A stretch of 57,084 bases of DNA from positions 1 through 57,084 of the forward strand of contig NZ_NFLH01000014.1 in the NCBI RefSeq assembly GCF_002160815.1. The letters are read 5' to 3'. The stretch is from Massilimicrobiota sp. An134. Lineage in GTDB: Bacteria; Bacillota_I; Bacilli_A; Erysipelotrichales; Coprobacillaceae. The notes beneath the pieces were generated by a model. The model searched no databases. It had not been told where the DNA came from and saw only the letters and a program-made list of their open reading frames with translations. The translations under genes were made by a program, and so were the position numbers. Below are positions 34,494 through 44,885 of the stretch, piece by piece (within the stretch, counting starts at the first letter, position 1; every line of letters begins with the position of its first letter).

Positions 34494-34532
34494 ATGAAAC
34501 ATATGTATCATCGGATGAAACAAGTGTATCAT
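34494..34532. promoter_or_regulatory. Tandem operators between the esterase operon and the TetR gene
   Basis: ATGAAACATATGTATCAT (34494-34511) and ATGAAACAAGTGTATCAT (34515-34532) are near-palindromes repeated with a 21-base period, two helical turns. They lie in the divergent promoter region, about 60 bases before the TetR start. This is the classic arrangement for an autoregulated TetR repressor controlling its neighbour. Confidence 0.7.
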
Positions 34533-34594
34533 GGTTGGTTGGCTTATTCAAGTTATTTAAAAAAATGATACGAAAAGGAGGATTGTGTTACATC

Positions 34595-35101
34595 ATGGAT
34601 AATGATGAAAGAAATCAATATGTCAAAGTGGCAATGACAAAAGCATTATTAGAACTTTTAAATACAAAAAATTTAAAGGATATAAAGATTAGTGAAATTA
34701 CTGAAAAAGCTCAAGTTGGGAGAGTTTCTTTTTATCGTAACTATAAAGATAAAGAAGATATTTTAAAACAATATCTTGACAAAATTATCAAAGAATGGAA
34801 ACTTCAAGATCAGATGCCCTTTGAATTGATTATGAAAACTTTATTTGAACATTTGGTAGCTTATAAAGATTTTTATATTTTACTTTATCAAAAAGATTTA
34901 TTTTATTTATTTAGAAATACTTTAAAAAAATTAATGATTCAAGATAATCAATTATCTAATCCAGAAGCCTATGCAGTCGCTTATATGACTTATGGCATTT
35001 ATGGCTGGATTAAAGAGTGGATTGCACGAGGCATGCAAGAAAGTCCGGATGATATTTATGCTTTTATGGAAGCACAAAAAACAGATAAATCTCATATATA
35101 A
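34595..35101 (+). CDS. TetR/AcrR-family transcriptional regulator
   Basis: 168 residues from the ATG at 34595 (MDNDERNQYVKVAMTKAL), with AGGAGG about 14 bases upstream. The N-terminal HTH (about 10-60) has ISEITEKAQVGRVSFYRNYK, followed by an all-helical ligand domain. It is divergent from the esterase operon, with two operator repeats between them, so repression of that operon and of itself is likely. Confidence 0.88.
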   Translation: MDNDERNQYVKVAMTKALLELLNTKNLKDIKISEITEKAQVGRVSFYRNYKDKEDILKQYLDKIIKEWKLQDQMPFELIMKTLFEHLVAYKDFYILLYQKDLFYLFRNTLKKLMIQDNQLSNPEAYAVAYMTYGIYGWIKEWIARGMQESPDDIYAFMEAQKTDKSHI

Positions 35102-35143
35102 AAGGAAAGTTCTTATGTTATTTTCAACATTTGAACTTTTCTT

Positions 35144-35473
35144 TTATTCTTGCAAAGTTTCTTTATAATGTGTTCCCCATTGTCCCATAATATCAATAAT
35201 AGGACGAAGCGATTCACCTATTTCACTTAAACTATATTCAACTCTTGGTGGTACTTCAGGATAAGCCGTTCTAATGACGATACCATCTTCTACCATGGAT
35301 TTAAGCGTAGCAGTTAAAACTTTTTGAGAAATTCCATCTAATGATCTCCTTAGTTCATTATAACGTTTTTTTTCAGTCATCAAATCTCTTAAAATGAGTA
35401 GTTTCCACTTACTTCCTATAAGTTGAACAGTTGTCGCAACAGGACATTCAGGTAAATTTTCTTTTTTGATCAT
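35144..35473 (-). CDS. HxlR-family transcriptional regulator
   Basis: 109 residues from the ATG at 35473, with AAGGAGT upstream; a GTG at 35482 is less likely. The winged-helix HxlR/YodB core is clear: CPVATTVQLIGSKWKLLILR, the recognition region RYNELRRSLDGISQKVLTAT and the wing PPRVEYSLSE. The N-terminal cysteine could sense electrophiles or oxidants, as in YodB-type members. It is divergent from the LamG-like gene, with an inverted repeat in the gap. Confidence 0.9.
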   Translation of the reverse strand: MIKKENLPECPVATTVQLIGSKWKLLILRDLMTEKKRYNELRRSLDGISQKVLTATLKSMVEDGIVIRTAYPEVPPRVEYSLSEIGESLRPIIDIMGQWGTHYKETLQE

Positions 35474-35590
35474 TTTAAACACTCCTTATAGTCAATTTTT
35501 ATGATATATGCCAAAAGTTATGTATATAAGAATTATATGATATAAGCATATCATGATGCAAATCATAAAATCAATTTTTTTTATAATTCC

Positions 35591-35620
35591 TACTTTTTGG
35601 TAACTATAGCACAAAAAAGT
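35591..35620. promoter_or_regulatory. Probable HxlR operator
   Basis: ACTTTTT (35592-35598) and AAAAAGT (35614-35620) form an inverted repeat inside TACTTTTTGGTAACTATAGC. This arrangement is common upstream of HxlR targets. It lies between hxlR and the LamG-like gene, just before a likely -10 (TATATTAT near 35650). Confidence 0.55.
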
Positions 35621-35676
35621 GCCTACTTACAAATTTATCAAATTTGGAGTATATTATGATAGAGGAGAGAAGAACA

Positions 35677-36292
35677 ATGGAAAAACAAATGGATTTAAAT
35701 AAAAAAGTCTTTTATACCTGTTCATACAAATATTGAAAATGTAGAACTTGATGGTGAAAAAGTATTAAGAGTTATCAAAGTTGAAAAAATCATGGAATTT
35801 GATGAAAATACTTATGCAAAATTAAAAGATTTTTCATTTCACAATGGAACAATCGAAGTAAAAATGTTAAGTCGTCTATTGCCTGATGCACCAGATTTCG
35901 CAAGAGGATTTATAGGTATTGCTTATCGTATTACAGATGATGACAAGCAATTTGAGTCATTTTATGTACGACCAACAAATGGTAAACAATGTCAAGATCC
36001 TATGAGAAAAACGCATGGATGTCAGTATTTTTCATATCCAAAATATACTTTTGAATATTTTAGAAATCATCAGATTGCACAATATGAAGCACCTGTTGAT
36101 ATTGATTTGAATGAATGGATTCAATTAAAAGCAGTTATCGAAGATGAACATGCTTCATTTTATATCAATGATAAGCTGATTCTTGTTGTAGAAGATATGA
36201 AACATGGAAAAGATTTGAAAGGTTCAGTTGGATTTTTTGTAGATATTGGAACAGAAGCCTTCTTTAAAGATTTAAAAATTGATATCAAATAG
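35677..36292 (+). pseudogene. LamG/concanavalin-like protein with an N-terminal frameshift
   Basis: The ATG at 35677 has GAGGAGAGAAG upstream and encodes MEKQMDLNKK, then hits a stop after VFYTCSYKY. The +1 frame instead continues SFIPVHTNIENVELDGEKVL and runs to 36292 as a beta-sandwich domain (FHNGTIEVKML, GFIGIAYRITDDDKQFESFY, SVGFFVDIGTEAFFKDL). Removing one A from the A6 run at 35701-35706 restores one frame of about 204 residues. The gene is either inactivated, phase-variable by slippage, or carries a sequencing error. An internal ATG at 35792 could make a shorter product. It is likely controlled by the adjacent HxlR. Confidence 0.75.
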
Positions 36293-36303
36293 TTATTTGA
36301 AAT

Positions 36304-36325
36304 GCTAACCCTGGGGTTAGCTTTT
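36304..36325 (+). terminator. Terminator after the LamG-like gene
   Basis: GCTAACCC (36304-36311) pairs with GGGTTAGC (36314-36321) around TG and is followed by TTTT. It lies between two convergent genes. Confidence 0.85.
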
Positions 36326-37154
36326 AAAGTTCATGAAATATAGGTTGCATCTTATCAAAAGTACAATAATGTTGAAATCCTAATTTTTTAAGTTCTTCTT
36401 TGGCTTCTTCAATATAAGCACCGAGATGATCGGGTTGATGTGAATCACTACCAATTGTAATAATTTGACCACCCAGTTCTTTATAAAGCTTTAAAATATT
36501 TCGAGATGGGGTCATATCTTTTAAGCCATAACGATGATATGAAGTATTGATTTCAATGCCTTTACCATCTTTGATAACAATCTCTAAAATGTCTTTGACA
36601 ATATCTTGAATATAAGCAAAATCAATAACACCATTTAAATCATAACGTGTAATCAAATCCATATGTCCTAAAACACTATAATCTTTATATGTTTTTACAA
36701 CTTCAAGCATTTCCTGATAATAGCGCATATTATATTCAAGCTGTGTTTTGCCTTTTTGAAAATCCTGTGTCCAAAATTCTTGATCTTCTACCTGATGAAT
36801 AGAAAGAATAATAAAATCAAAAGGATATTCATGAAATAATTTTTGATATTTTTCAATTGTATGTGTCTGAATACCAAATTCCAGTCCCATTTTTAGTGTC
36901 ATCTGATCTTTATATTTTTCTTTTAACTCATCAATTTCTTTTTCATATTCAGGATAATTGACATTTGCTAAAAGTGTTTCATATCTTTTTTGAAAAGCAC
37001 GTGGATCATCCCAGTCATATTTGATTCCATAATCCACATGATCAGTAAAACAGATTTCTGATAATCCTTTATTAATTCCATCTTTCACAACATCTTCCAT
37101 GAGATATTCACTATCATCACTATAGTGAGTATGTACATGATAATCACAAAGCAT
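36324..37154 (-). CDS. hisJ: PHP-family histidinol-phosphatase-like phosphoesterase
   Basis: 276 residues. Metal-binding motifs of the PHP family are present: DYHVHTHYSDDSEYL at the N terminus, EICFTDHVD, LGLEFGIQTH-type residues near 95, LSIHQVED, LGHMDLITRYD and the late IGSDSHQPDHLGAY. It resembles HisJ/YvcD-type histidinol phosphatases that hydrolyse histidinol phosphate, but no histidine genes are nearby, so another phosphate ester is possible. AGGAGGAA precedes the ATG. Confidence 0.85.
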   Translation of the reverse strand: MLCDYHVHTHYSDDSEYLMEDVVKDGINKGLSEICFTDHVDYGIKYDWDDPRAFQKRYETLLANVNYPEYEKEIDELKEKYKDQMTLKMGLEFGIQTHTIEKYQKLFHEYPFDFIILSIHQVEDQEFWTQDFQKGKTQLEYNMRYYQEMLEVVKTYKDYSVLGHMDLITRYDLNGVIDFAYIQDIVKDILEIVIKDGKGIEINTSYHRYGLKDMTPSRNILKLYKELGGQIITIGSDSHQPDHLGAYIEEAKEELKKLGFQHYCTFDKMQPIFHEL

Positions 37155-37306
37155 AATATTCCTCCTATCTTTATTTCTAGTTTATCAAAAAAACATAAAA
37201 TAGAAAGCTAAAAACATCTTCCTGACAAATATTTTTCAATAAAACAAGATTATTTCTTTATTTTCAGAATATATTTTGTAAATCCTATTTACAAAATATA
37301 AGCTTA

Positions 37307-37318
37307 TACATTTTATTT
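37307..37318. promoter_or_regulatory. Shared palindrome TATAAGCTTATA upstream of the MFS gene
   Basis: A perfect 12-bp palindrome about 87 bases before the MFS-SDR operon. The same 12 bases occur at 42313-42324, upstream of the 6-phospho-beta-glucosidase gene, and I found no other copy. It is a likely operator shared by this catabolic cluster, perhaps for the RpiR regulator encoded between them. Confidence 0.55.
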
Positions 37319-37404
37319 TTTAAAACAGGTTTTGAAACTTTCGTTCAAGTCTTTTATCATGAAATCCTTTTTGTTAAATTAAAAAAGCAGAAAGGAGAAA
37401 AGTT

Positions 37405-38586
37405 ATGGAAAGTATCAGAAATTATAAAAGTGTAAATCTTTGGCAACGTTATCAGAATAGTTATTTAAGTTACTTTTTCATGTATAATTTTTATTATTTA
37501 TCATGGGCATTATTTAGTGCTTTGATTTCAGTTTATTTGATGGGCATGGGATTTAAAGCCAGTGAGGTTTCATTGGTTGTGTCTGCATCATTTTTAACAT
37601 CTTTAATCACACAACCCATCATTGGTAAATGGAATGATCAGTATAATCTCAAAAAAGTGAATACTGTTTTATTTGTCATTGCGATTGTGGGTGGTCTTGT
37701 TTTTATGTTATCACGTCATCTTATCATGATTATGATCAGTTACAGTGTTGTCTTGATGAGCATTAATGGTGTCAATCCTATCATGGAAAAAATTGCGACT
37801 GCATCCCCTTATCAATATGGAAAAATAAGAATTTGGGGAACGATTGGTTATGCGGTTGCATCTAAGATATCAGGTATTGTTTATGATGATGTTTCACCAG
37901 AAGCTATGTATGCATTCTTTACGATAGGATTGATTGTATGTGTCATAGGTATTTATGGCACACAAAATGTAAAACAGGTCAAAACGCAAAAGAAAGAAAA
38001 ATCTACAGGCCTTTTACAAAAAAACTTTATTATCTATTTAGTGATTGTTTGCCTGTTTTATGCTATCACAAATACCAATACAACCTATTTACCAGCTATG
38101 TTTCAAAATCTGGGATTATCAATGAATATAATATCGACAGTGATTTTTATTTTAACTCTTTCAGAACTACCGATTATTTATTTTTCACAGTATTATATGA
38201 ATAGATTAACTAATAAACAGTTACTTGTCGGTATATTTTTATTACTAACGATACAGTTTTTTACTTATTCCTTTATAAAACAGGCAATGATTGTGATCAT
38301 TGTATCAATATGTACAAAAGCAGTTTCCACAATGTTATTTATCATGTTGAATTTAAAAATCGTCGCAACGATTGTGGATATGAAACATCAGATGAGTGCC
38401 TTAGCCCTTGTTCAGACATGTCGTAATTTTGGCTCTATTGTATTTCAGTTTGTTGCTGGATATTTGATTGATTTTTATTCATATGATATATTTTATTTAA
38501 TTCTATGTTTATTATCTATAGTGGGTATGGTGATTTGTATCTTTTATAGAATACCAAGTGGAAATCATCAACATTTATTTGATTAG
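37405..38586 (+). CDS. MFS transporter
   Basis: 393 residues with about 12 transmembrane helices. The first helix pair (FFMYNFYYLSWALFSALISV) and a loop QPIIGKWNDQYNLKKVN matching the MFS motif-A position indicate the MFS_1-like group of sugar or nucleoside symporters. AAAGGAG precedes the ATG. The SDR gene follows after 10 bases, so transporter and oxidoreductase probably act on the same compound, likely a sugar or polyol. The substrate cannot be read from the sequence. Confidence 0.85.
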   Translation: MESIRNYKSVNLWQRYQNSYLSYFFMYNFYYLSWALFSALISVYLMGMGFKASEVSLVVSASFLTSLITQPIIGKWNDQYNLKKVNTVLFVIAIVGGLVFMLSRHLIMIMISYSVVLMSINGVNPIMEKIATASPYQYGKIRIWGTIGYAVASKISGIVYDDVSPEAMYAFFTIGLIVCVIGIYGTQNVKQVKTQKKEKSTGLLQKNFIIYLVIVCLFYAITNTNTTYLPAMFQNLGLSMNIISTVIFILTLSELPIIYFSQYYMNRLTNKQLLVGIFLLLTIQFFTYSFIKQAMIVIIVSICTKAVSTMLFIMLNLKIVATIVDMKHQMSALALVQTCRNFGSIVFQFVAGYLIDFYSYDIFYLILCLLSIVGMVICIFYRIPSGNHQHLFD

Positions 38587-38596
38587 GAGGTTTTTT

Positions 38597-39310
38597 ATGG
38601 AATTTCAAGATAAGGTTGTGGTTGTGACAGGTGGCGCTAAAGGTATTGGGAAATGCATTGCTGAAATGTTTCAAAAAGAAGGGGCACATGTTTGCATTAT
38701 TGATGGTGAAAAGAATGATTATTTTCAGGGTGATGTTGGCAGTCAAGATATTTTAGAACAGTTTCATCAAAAAGTGATTGATGATTATGGGCATATAGAT
38801 TATTTGATTCATAACGCAAAACCACTGTTTAAAGGAATTGAAGAATGTAGTTATGATGAATTTCAATATGCTTTATCTGTTGGTGTCACTGCTCCGTTTT
38901 ATTTGACGAAATTGTTTCAAGATGATTTTCGTAAAGGAGGTTGTATTATCAATATTTCTTCATCAAGAGATGGGATGAGTCAGCCTCAAAGTGAAAGCTA
39001 TAGTGCGGCTAAAGGTGGTATTCATGCCTTAACGCATAGTTTAGCCATGTCCTTAGCTGGAAAAGTGCGTGTGAATTCTATTTCACCTGGATGGATTCAA
39101 ACAGAATCAGACCAGACAGTTTATCAGGGAGCAGATGTTTTACAACATCCTGTTAAACGTATTGGCAAAGTTGAAGATATTGCTCATATGGTTTTATTTT
39201 TATGTAGTGATAAAGCTAGTTTTATCACTGGTGAAAACATTTGTATTGATGGTGGTATGACAAAGCAGATGATTTATCATGGAGAACATGGATGGGAATA
39301 TAAGGGATAG
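38597..39310 (+). CDS. SDR-family NAD(P)-dependent oxidoreductase
   Basis: 237 residues from the ATG at 38597, with AGGAGG upstream. Classical short-chain dehydrogenase: the nucleotide motif VVTGGAKGIGK (about 10-20), NISSS serine, YSAAKGG with catalytic Tyr and Lys (about 135) and the C-terminal FITGENICIDGGMT. It is co-transcribed with the MFS gene and ends at a bidirectional terminator shared with the convergent RpiR gene. It likely oxidises or reduces the imported substrate. Confidence 0.93.
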   Translation: MEFQDKVVVVTGGAKGIGKCIAEMFQKEGAHVCIIDGEKNDYFQGDVGSQDILEQFHQKVIDDYGHIDYLIHNAKPLFKGIEECSYDEFQYALSVGVTAPFYLTKLFQDDFRKGGCIINISSSRDGMSQPQSESYSAAKGGIHALTHSLAMSLAGKVRVNSISPGWIQTESDQTVYQGADVLQHPVKRIGKVEDIAHMVLFLCSDKASFITGENICIDGGMTKQMIYHGEHGWEYKG

Positions 39311-39311
39311 A

Positions 39312-39341
39312 AAAGATATAGCGCAATGGCTATATCTTTTT
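39312..39341. terminator. Terminator between SDR and RpiR genes
   Basis: AAAGATATAGC (39312-39322) pairs with GCTATATCTTT (39329-39339) and has A and T flanks on both sides, so it can serve both convergent genes. Confidence 0.88.
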
Positions 39342-40225
39342 TAAAATTCATCTTCTTTTATAATATCAATGGTTGAAAAACGTCCTTTTTCAATCATTGA
39401 AGAAATCTTTGTTTTTCTTTCTACGTTTTGATCATAGTTTAATGCAAAGATGCAGGAATAAAGTAAATCTAATATATATTCAAAAGAAATATCAGTAGAA
39501 AAAGTCGCAATCTTTGAATAAAGCTTTTCTCTTGTACAAATTCTTAAAACCACATCTGCATGTTTAGAAACAGTGTTTTCACCAATGTTTGTTAAAGCGA
39601 TGATGGGAATGCCATTGGCTTTTAAAGCTTGAATGACCCTTGAAAGAATGGGTGTTTCGCCTGAATAGGAAACAATAATAGCACAAGAATGAGGTTCAGC
39701 ATTCATGGCACTATAAACCAGTTCTCCTTGCAGATGACAGATCGTGACTTTCTTTTGAATTCTAGACATATTATGTGCAAACTCCTGTGAAATTAGACCA
39801 TTATTACTAACTGCAAAAACATAAATAGAAGATGCTTTACGAATGATTTGAACAGCTTTTTGTAAATCATCATGAGTCACAAGTGATAATGTATCATCAA
39901 TGGCTTCTTTCTTTAAAGTCGCAAGTTTGGAAGCAATAGACATAATTGTATCATCATTGGTAAATGGAAAGTTTGCATCTACATCTAAAAAATGTGTTTC
40001 CAGATATTCTTCCTCTTTTAAATAAGCTTCTTTTAATTCATTCCATCCTTTGAATTTCATCTTATGTGCAATTCTGATTAAAGTAGAAGGTGAAGTATAT
40101 GTAGCGTTTGCTATATCCTTGGTTGTCATATCCTTAATTTTCATTTTTTCTTTTAAAATAAAATCAATAATGACTCTTTCGCTATGAGAAAAGTCACATC
40201 TTTCTAATCGTTCTCTAATTAACAT
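39341..40225 (-). CDS. RpiR/MurR-family transcriptional regulator
   Basis: 294 residues from the ATG at 40225 (MLIRERLERCDFSHSERV), with GAGGTGAT upstream; the longer frame is unlikely. The N-terminal HTH_6 (about 1-75) has MTTKDIANATYTSPSTLIR. The C-terminal SIS domain (about 115-260) has the sugar-phosphate-binding type segment AIIVSYSGETPIL. Such proteins sense phosphosugars and control sugar catabolism. It sits between the MFS-SDR operon and the Fe-S reductase / PTS-IIB-like / GH1 genes, so it is the natural candidate regulator of both. Confidence 0.92.
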   Translation of the reverse strand: MLIRERLERCDFSHSERVIIDFILKEKMKIKDMTTKDIANATYTSPSTLIRIAHKMKFKGWNELKEAYLKEEEYLETHFLDVDANFPFTNDDTIMSIASKLATLKKEAIDDTLSLVTHDDLQKAVQIIRKASSIYVFAVSNNGLISQEFAHNMSRIQKKVTICHLQGELVYSAMNAEPHSCAIIVSYSGETPILSRVIQALKANGIPIIALTNIGENTVSKHADVVLRICTREKLYSKIATFSTDISFEYILDLLYSCIFALNYDQNVERKTKISSMIEKGRFSTIDIIKEDEF

Positions 40226-40424
40226 GGATATCACCTCATTTTTATCATAGCATAATTTTTTTAAGGACTCTAGAATCACCCAAAGATTCAAAATGAATTT
40301 ACAGAATTGTATATAAAAAACAACTTATTTGTAAATGGAGTTTTATTTCAATGAAATACCATTGTTTAATGAATCTAAAATCAATATGATAAAAGTGCTT
40401 ATAAAAATGATAAGGAGGAATCGT

Positions 40425-41531
40425 ATGTTATCAAATTCAAAATTAGGTTTTGGGTTAATGAGATTACCAAAAGACAAGCAAGGTCAAATCAAGTTAGATG
40501 AAGTCCAGAGAATGGTTGATTCTTATATGGAAAGAGGATTTAACTATTTTGATACGGCTTATGTGTATGAAGGAAGTGAAGAAGCTATTCGTCAAACTTT
40601 AGTTGAAAAGTATCCTAGAGATGTTTATACATTAGCAGATAAGCTTCCTGCATGGAAATTAACTTGTCAGGAAGATGTTGAAAGGATTTTTCAGGAATCA
40701 TTAAATAGAACGGGTGTTGATTATTTTGATTTCTATCTATTGCATAGTGTTGAAAAGAGTCATTATCCAACATATGAAAAATATCAATGTTTTGATTTTA
40801 TTCAAGAAATGAAAAAGCAGGGAAAAATCAAATATATGGGATTCTCATTTCATGATGATGCTGATTTTTTAGACAAAGTTTTAACAGAACATCCTGAAGT
40901 AGATTTTGTACAGCTACAACTTAATTATTTGGACTGGGAAAATGGCGTGATTCAATCAAGAAAGAATTATGAAGTGGCCAGAAAACACAATAAACCGATT
41001 GTTGTGATGGAACCTATTAAAGGTGGAACACTGGCAAGTTTTTCTGAGGATATTGAAAAAATATATAAAGATTATGCTCCTAACAAATCTATCGCTTCAT
41101 GGGCTTTGCGCTATATTGCCTCATTGGATGGCGTAATGACGATTTTATCAGGAATGTCAAATATCGAACAAATGAATGATAATTTGGATACGATGACTCA
41201 TTTTGAAAAAATCAATAATGAAGAAGCCAAATTGATCAAGCAAGTTACAGATCAAGTCTTATCATATCCAACTATTCCATGTACAAAATGTCGTTACTGT
41301 ACATCAGGCTGTCCAATGCATATTCAAATACCGGATTTATTTACAGCTTATAACAGTGCCAAAATGTATGGCGAAAATAGACGCTATCAGACTTATTATA
41401 AAGATCATAGCACAGGAGATTATCAACCCGCTAAAGCTTGCATTGCATGTGGACAATGTGAAAGTGTCTGTCCACAGCACTTAGAGATTATATCTTTACT
41501 CAAAGAAGTATCAGAAGTTTTTGATTCATAG
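40425..41531 (+). CDS. Aldo/keto reductase with two 4Fe-4S clusters
   Basis: 368 residues from the ATG at 40425 (MLSNSKLGFGLMRLPK), with AAGGAGGAA upstream; the longer upstream frame has no support. The TIM-barrel reductase part (about 1-280) has FNYFDTAYVYEGSEE and YFDFYLLHSVEKSHY. The C-terminal part holds two cysteine clusters, CTKCRYCTSGCP and CIACGQCESVCP, typical of ferredoxin-linked members. It is a redox enzyme of anaerobic carbon metabolism; substrate unknown. It is followed after 16 bases by the PTS-IIB-like gene. Confidence 0.92.
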   Translation: MLSNSKLGFGLMRLPKDKQGQIKLDEVQRMVDSYMERGFNYFDTAYVYEGSEEAIRQTLVEKYPRDVYTLADKLPAWKLTCQEDVERIFQESLNRTGVDYFDFYLLHSVEKSHYPTYEKYQCFDFIQEMKKQGKIKYMGFSFHDDADFLDKVLTEHPEVDFVQLQLNYLDWENGVIQSRKNYEVARKHNKPIVVMEPIKGGTLASFSEDIEKIYKDYAPNKSIASWALRYIASLDGVMTILSGMSNIEQMNDNLDTMTHFEKINNEEAKLIKQVTDQVLSYPTIPCTKCRYCTSGCPMHIQIPDLFTAYNSAKMYGENRRYQTYYKDHSTGDYQPAKACIACGQCESVCPQHLEIISLLKEVSEVFDS

Positions 41532-41547
41532 AAAAGGAGATGGAATC

Positions 41548-42129
41548 ATGAGTCGTGATTATTTATTTCGTTATTTTTATCGCTGGGTGAGCACAATGAA
41601 AAATGCACATGTCTGTCATGACAAGAGTATTGTGTGTTTTTGTAATGATAAGTATCATGCTCATATCATATTTTATAAAGAGTTTAACATGATGGAATTA
41701 TCTATTGAGGATAAATGGACTGAAAAGAATGTGTTTTATTTACATTTTGAAATGATGGATATTTTATCAACCAGAAAAAACATTCTCTCTTTCTTCCAAT
41801 TTCTAAAAGATGAAAATCATCACAATAAAGTAAATTCCTCTTTAAAACTTTCTTCTTTAAAAATATTAATCTGTTGTACATCAGGTTTAACAAGTCATTA
41901 TTATGCTTCTTTAATGCAACAGGCTCAACAAAATATCATTGTGGATGCTTATCCAATAATGAATGTAGAAGGTGTAGCAAATGATTATGATCTCATTTTA
42001 TTAGCACCTCAAGTGGCTTATATGTATCCAAATTTAAAAAGAAAGTTTGGCAAAAAGGTTATGGAAGTAGAAGCCTTAGATTTTGCGACAGGAAATGTTA
42101 ATCATACTTTAGAAAGTATTTTTGTATAG
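41548..42129 (+). CDS. PTS IIB-like protein with an unusual N-terminal extension
   Basis: 193 residues from the ATG at 41548, with AAGGAGAT upstream. The C-terminal half (about 105-193) resembles the lactose/cellobiose-type PTS IIB fold: strand, then the cysteine loop LICCTSGLTSHYYASLM, then LILLAPQVAYMYPNLKRKF. The N-terminal 100 residues match no domain I recognise. Most IIB proteins are about 100 residues, so this fusion may be regulatory rather than a transport phosphocarrier. It lies between the Fe-S reductase and the GH1 gene. Confidence 0.7.
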   Translation: MSRDYLFRYFYRWVSTMKNAHVCHDKSIVCFCNDKYHAHIIFYKEFNMMELSIEDKWTEKNVFYLHFEMMDILSTRKNILSFFQFLKDENHHNKVNSSLKLSSLKILICCTSGLTSHYYASLMQQAQQNIIVDAYPIMNVEGVANDYDLILLAPQVAYMYPNLKRKFGKKVMEVEALDFATGNVNHTLESIFV

Positions 42130-42279
42130 ATGTTTTTAACGATGCGTAATAATCATAATTGAATATATGTTTATATGATTTTCTTCTGTTATTTTGTTAA
42201 AATTATGTGTTCATCTTATCAAATATTTCCATTATAGATGGTTTTGTTGGGTTTAAAAAACTAATAAGATGAAAAGATA

Positions 42280-43787
<1,508 letters not shown>

Positions 43788-43816
43788 TCAAAAAGAGAAT
43801 ACAATATTAAAAAGAG

Positions 43817-43844
43817 GTTCCAAGATTTTCTTGGAGCTTTTTTT
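43817..43844 (+). terminator. Terminator of the GH1 gene
   Basis: GTTCCAAG (43817-43824) pairs with CTTGGAGC (about 43830-43837) and is followed by a run of Ts. Confidence 0.85.
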
Positions 43845-43876
43845 GTAAAAAATCATAGACTTGAAAATATTTATTA

Positions 43877-43905
43877 TTGAGAATATTTAAAAAAATAGAT
43901 AAGAT
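43877..43905 (+). promoter_or_regulatory. Promoter of the binding protein-kinase-regulator operon
   Basis: TTGAGA (43877-43882) and TAAGAT (43900-43905) with a 17-base spacer, 26 bases before the first gene. Confidence 0.65.
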
Positions 43906-43931
43906 AGAATTATGGGAAAAGTGGTGAAATC

Positions 43932-44885
43932 ATGGTTAAAAACAATTTAAAATCATTAATAGTGATATTAGGCATCATTGGAGCATTGATGATAGGCATT
44001 ATTTATTATCATTATCAATATCCTAATACACAAAATCGCATATTTGGTGTGACATACATGACAATGAATAATCCTTTTTATGAAGTTATCAACAATGAGT
44101 TATTGAAAGCAATAGAAGACAATGGCGATCAGCTTCTTGTCAGAGATCCTGCTTTAGATGTGGATAAACAAATAGAACAGATATACTCATTTATTGATTA
44201 TCATGTAGATGGTATTTTTATTAATCCCATTGATTCTGAGAAAATTACACCAGCATTAGAAGCGGCTCATCAAGCTGGAATACCTGTTATTGTTGTGGAT
44301 GCACCTGTTAAAAATGAAGAACTTGTGAATTGTACAATTGTTTCAGATAATTATGATGCAGGGGTACAATGTGCCAATGATATGATGAAAAGATTTGATT
44401 CTGCGCGCATTGTTTTGTTGAAACATACAAATGTCAAATCTGCGAAAGATCGTATAGATGGTTTTTTAGATACAATAGATGGATTATCACAATATCAAGT
44501 TGTAGATGAAGGTGAGTGTGAAGGACAGGTAGAACTGGCGATGCCTTTAATGGAAGATATATTACAGCGTCAATCAAATATTGATGTTGTCATGGCATTG
44601 AATGATCCAAGTGCTTTAGGAGCTTTGGCTGCATTGGAAGCACATCATCAGGAAAATACAGTTGTTTATGGAGTTGATGGAACACCTGATATGAAAACAC
44701 TTATAGGTGGTCATGCAATGATAGCTGGAACAGTCGCTCAATCACCTATTTCTATTGGGCATCTGGCAGCAGAAAAAATGTATGAATACTTAGCAGGAAA
44801 AGATATTGAAAATGAAGTTGTCATACCTGTTCAACTGATTAATGAAGATAATATTGAAATGTATGATGAAACGGGGTGGCAATAA
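43932..44885 (+). CDS. Membrane-anchored sugar-binding protein (periplasmic-binding fold)
   Basis: 317 residues. An uncleaved-looking N-terminal transmembrane anchor (about 7-28, LIVILGIIGALMIGIIYYHY) precedes a Peripla_BP_4/LacI-type binding domain: IFGVTYMTMNNPFYEVINNE, DGIFINPIDSEKITPAL, GIPVIVVDAP, VYGVDGTPDMK. No transporter genes are beside it; instead its stop overlaps the histidine kinase start by one base. It most likely presents a sugar ligand to the kinase, as an extracellular sensing subunit. Confidence 0.85.
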   Translation: MVKNNLKSLIVILGIIGALMIGIIYYHYQYPNTQNRIFGVTYMTMNNPFYEVINNELLKAIEDNGDQLLVRDPALDVDKQIEQIYSFIDYHVDGIFINPIDSEKITPALEAAHQAGIPVIVVDAPVKNEELVNCTIVSDNYDAGVQCANDMMKRFDSARIVLLKHTNVKSAKDRIDGFLDTIDGLSQYQVVDEGECEGQVELAMPLMEDILQRQSNIDVVMALNDPSALGALAALEAHHQENTVVYGVDGTPDMKTLIGGHAMIAGTVAQSPISIGHLAAEKMYEYLAGKDIENEVVIPVQLINEDNIEMYDETGWQ

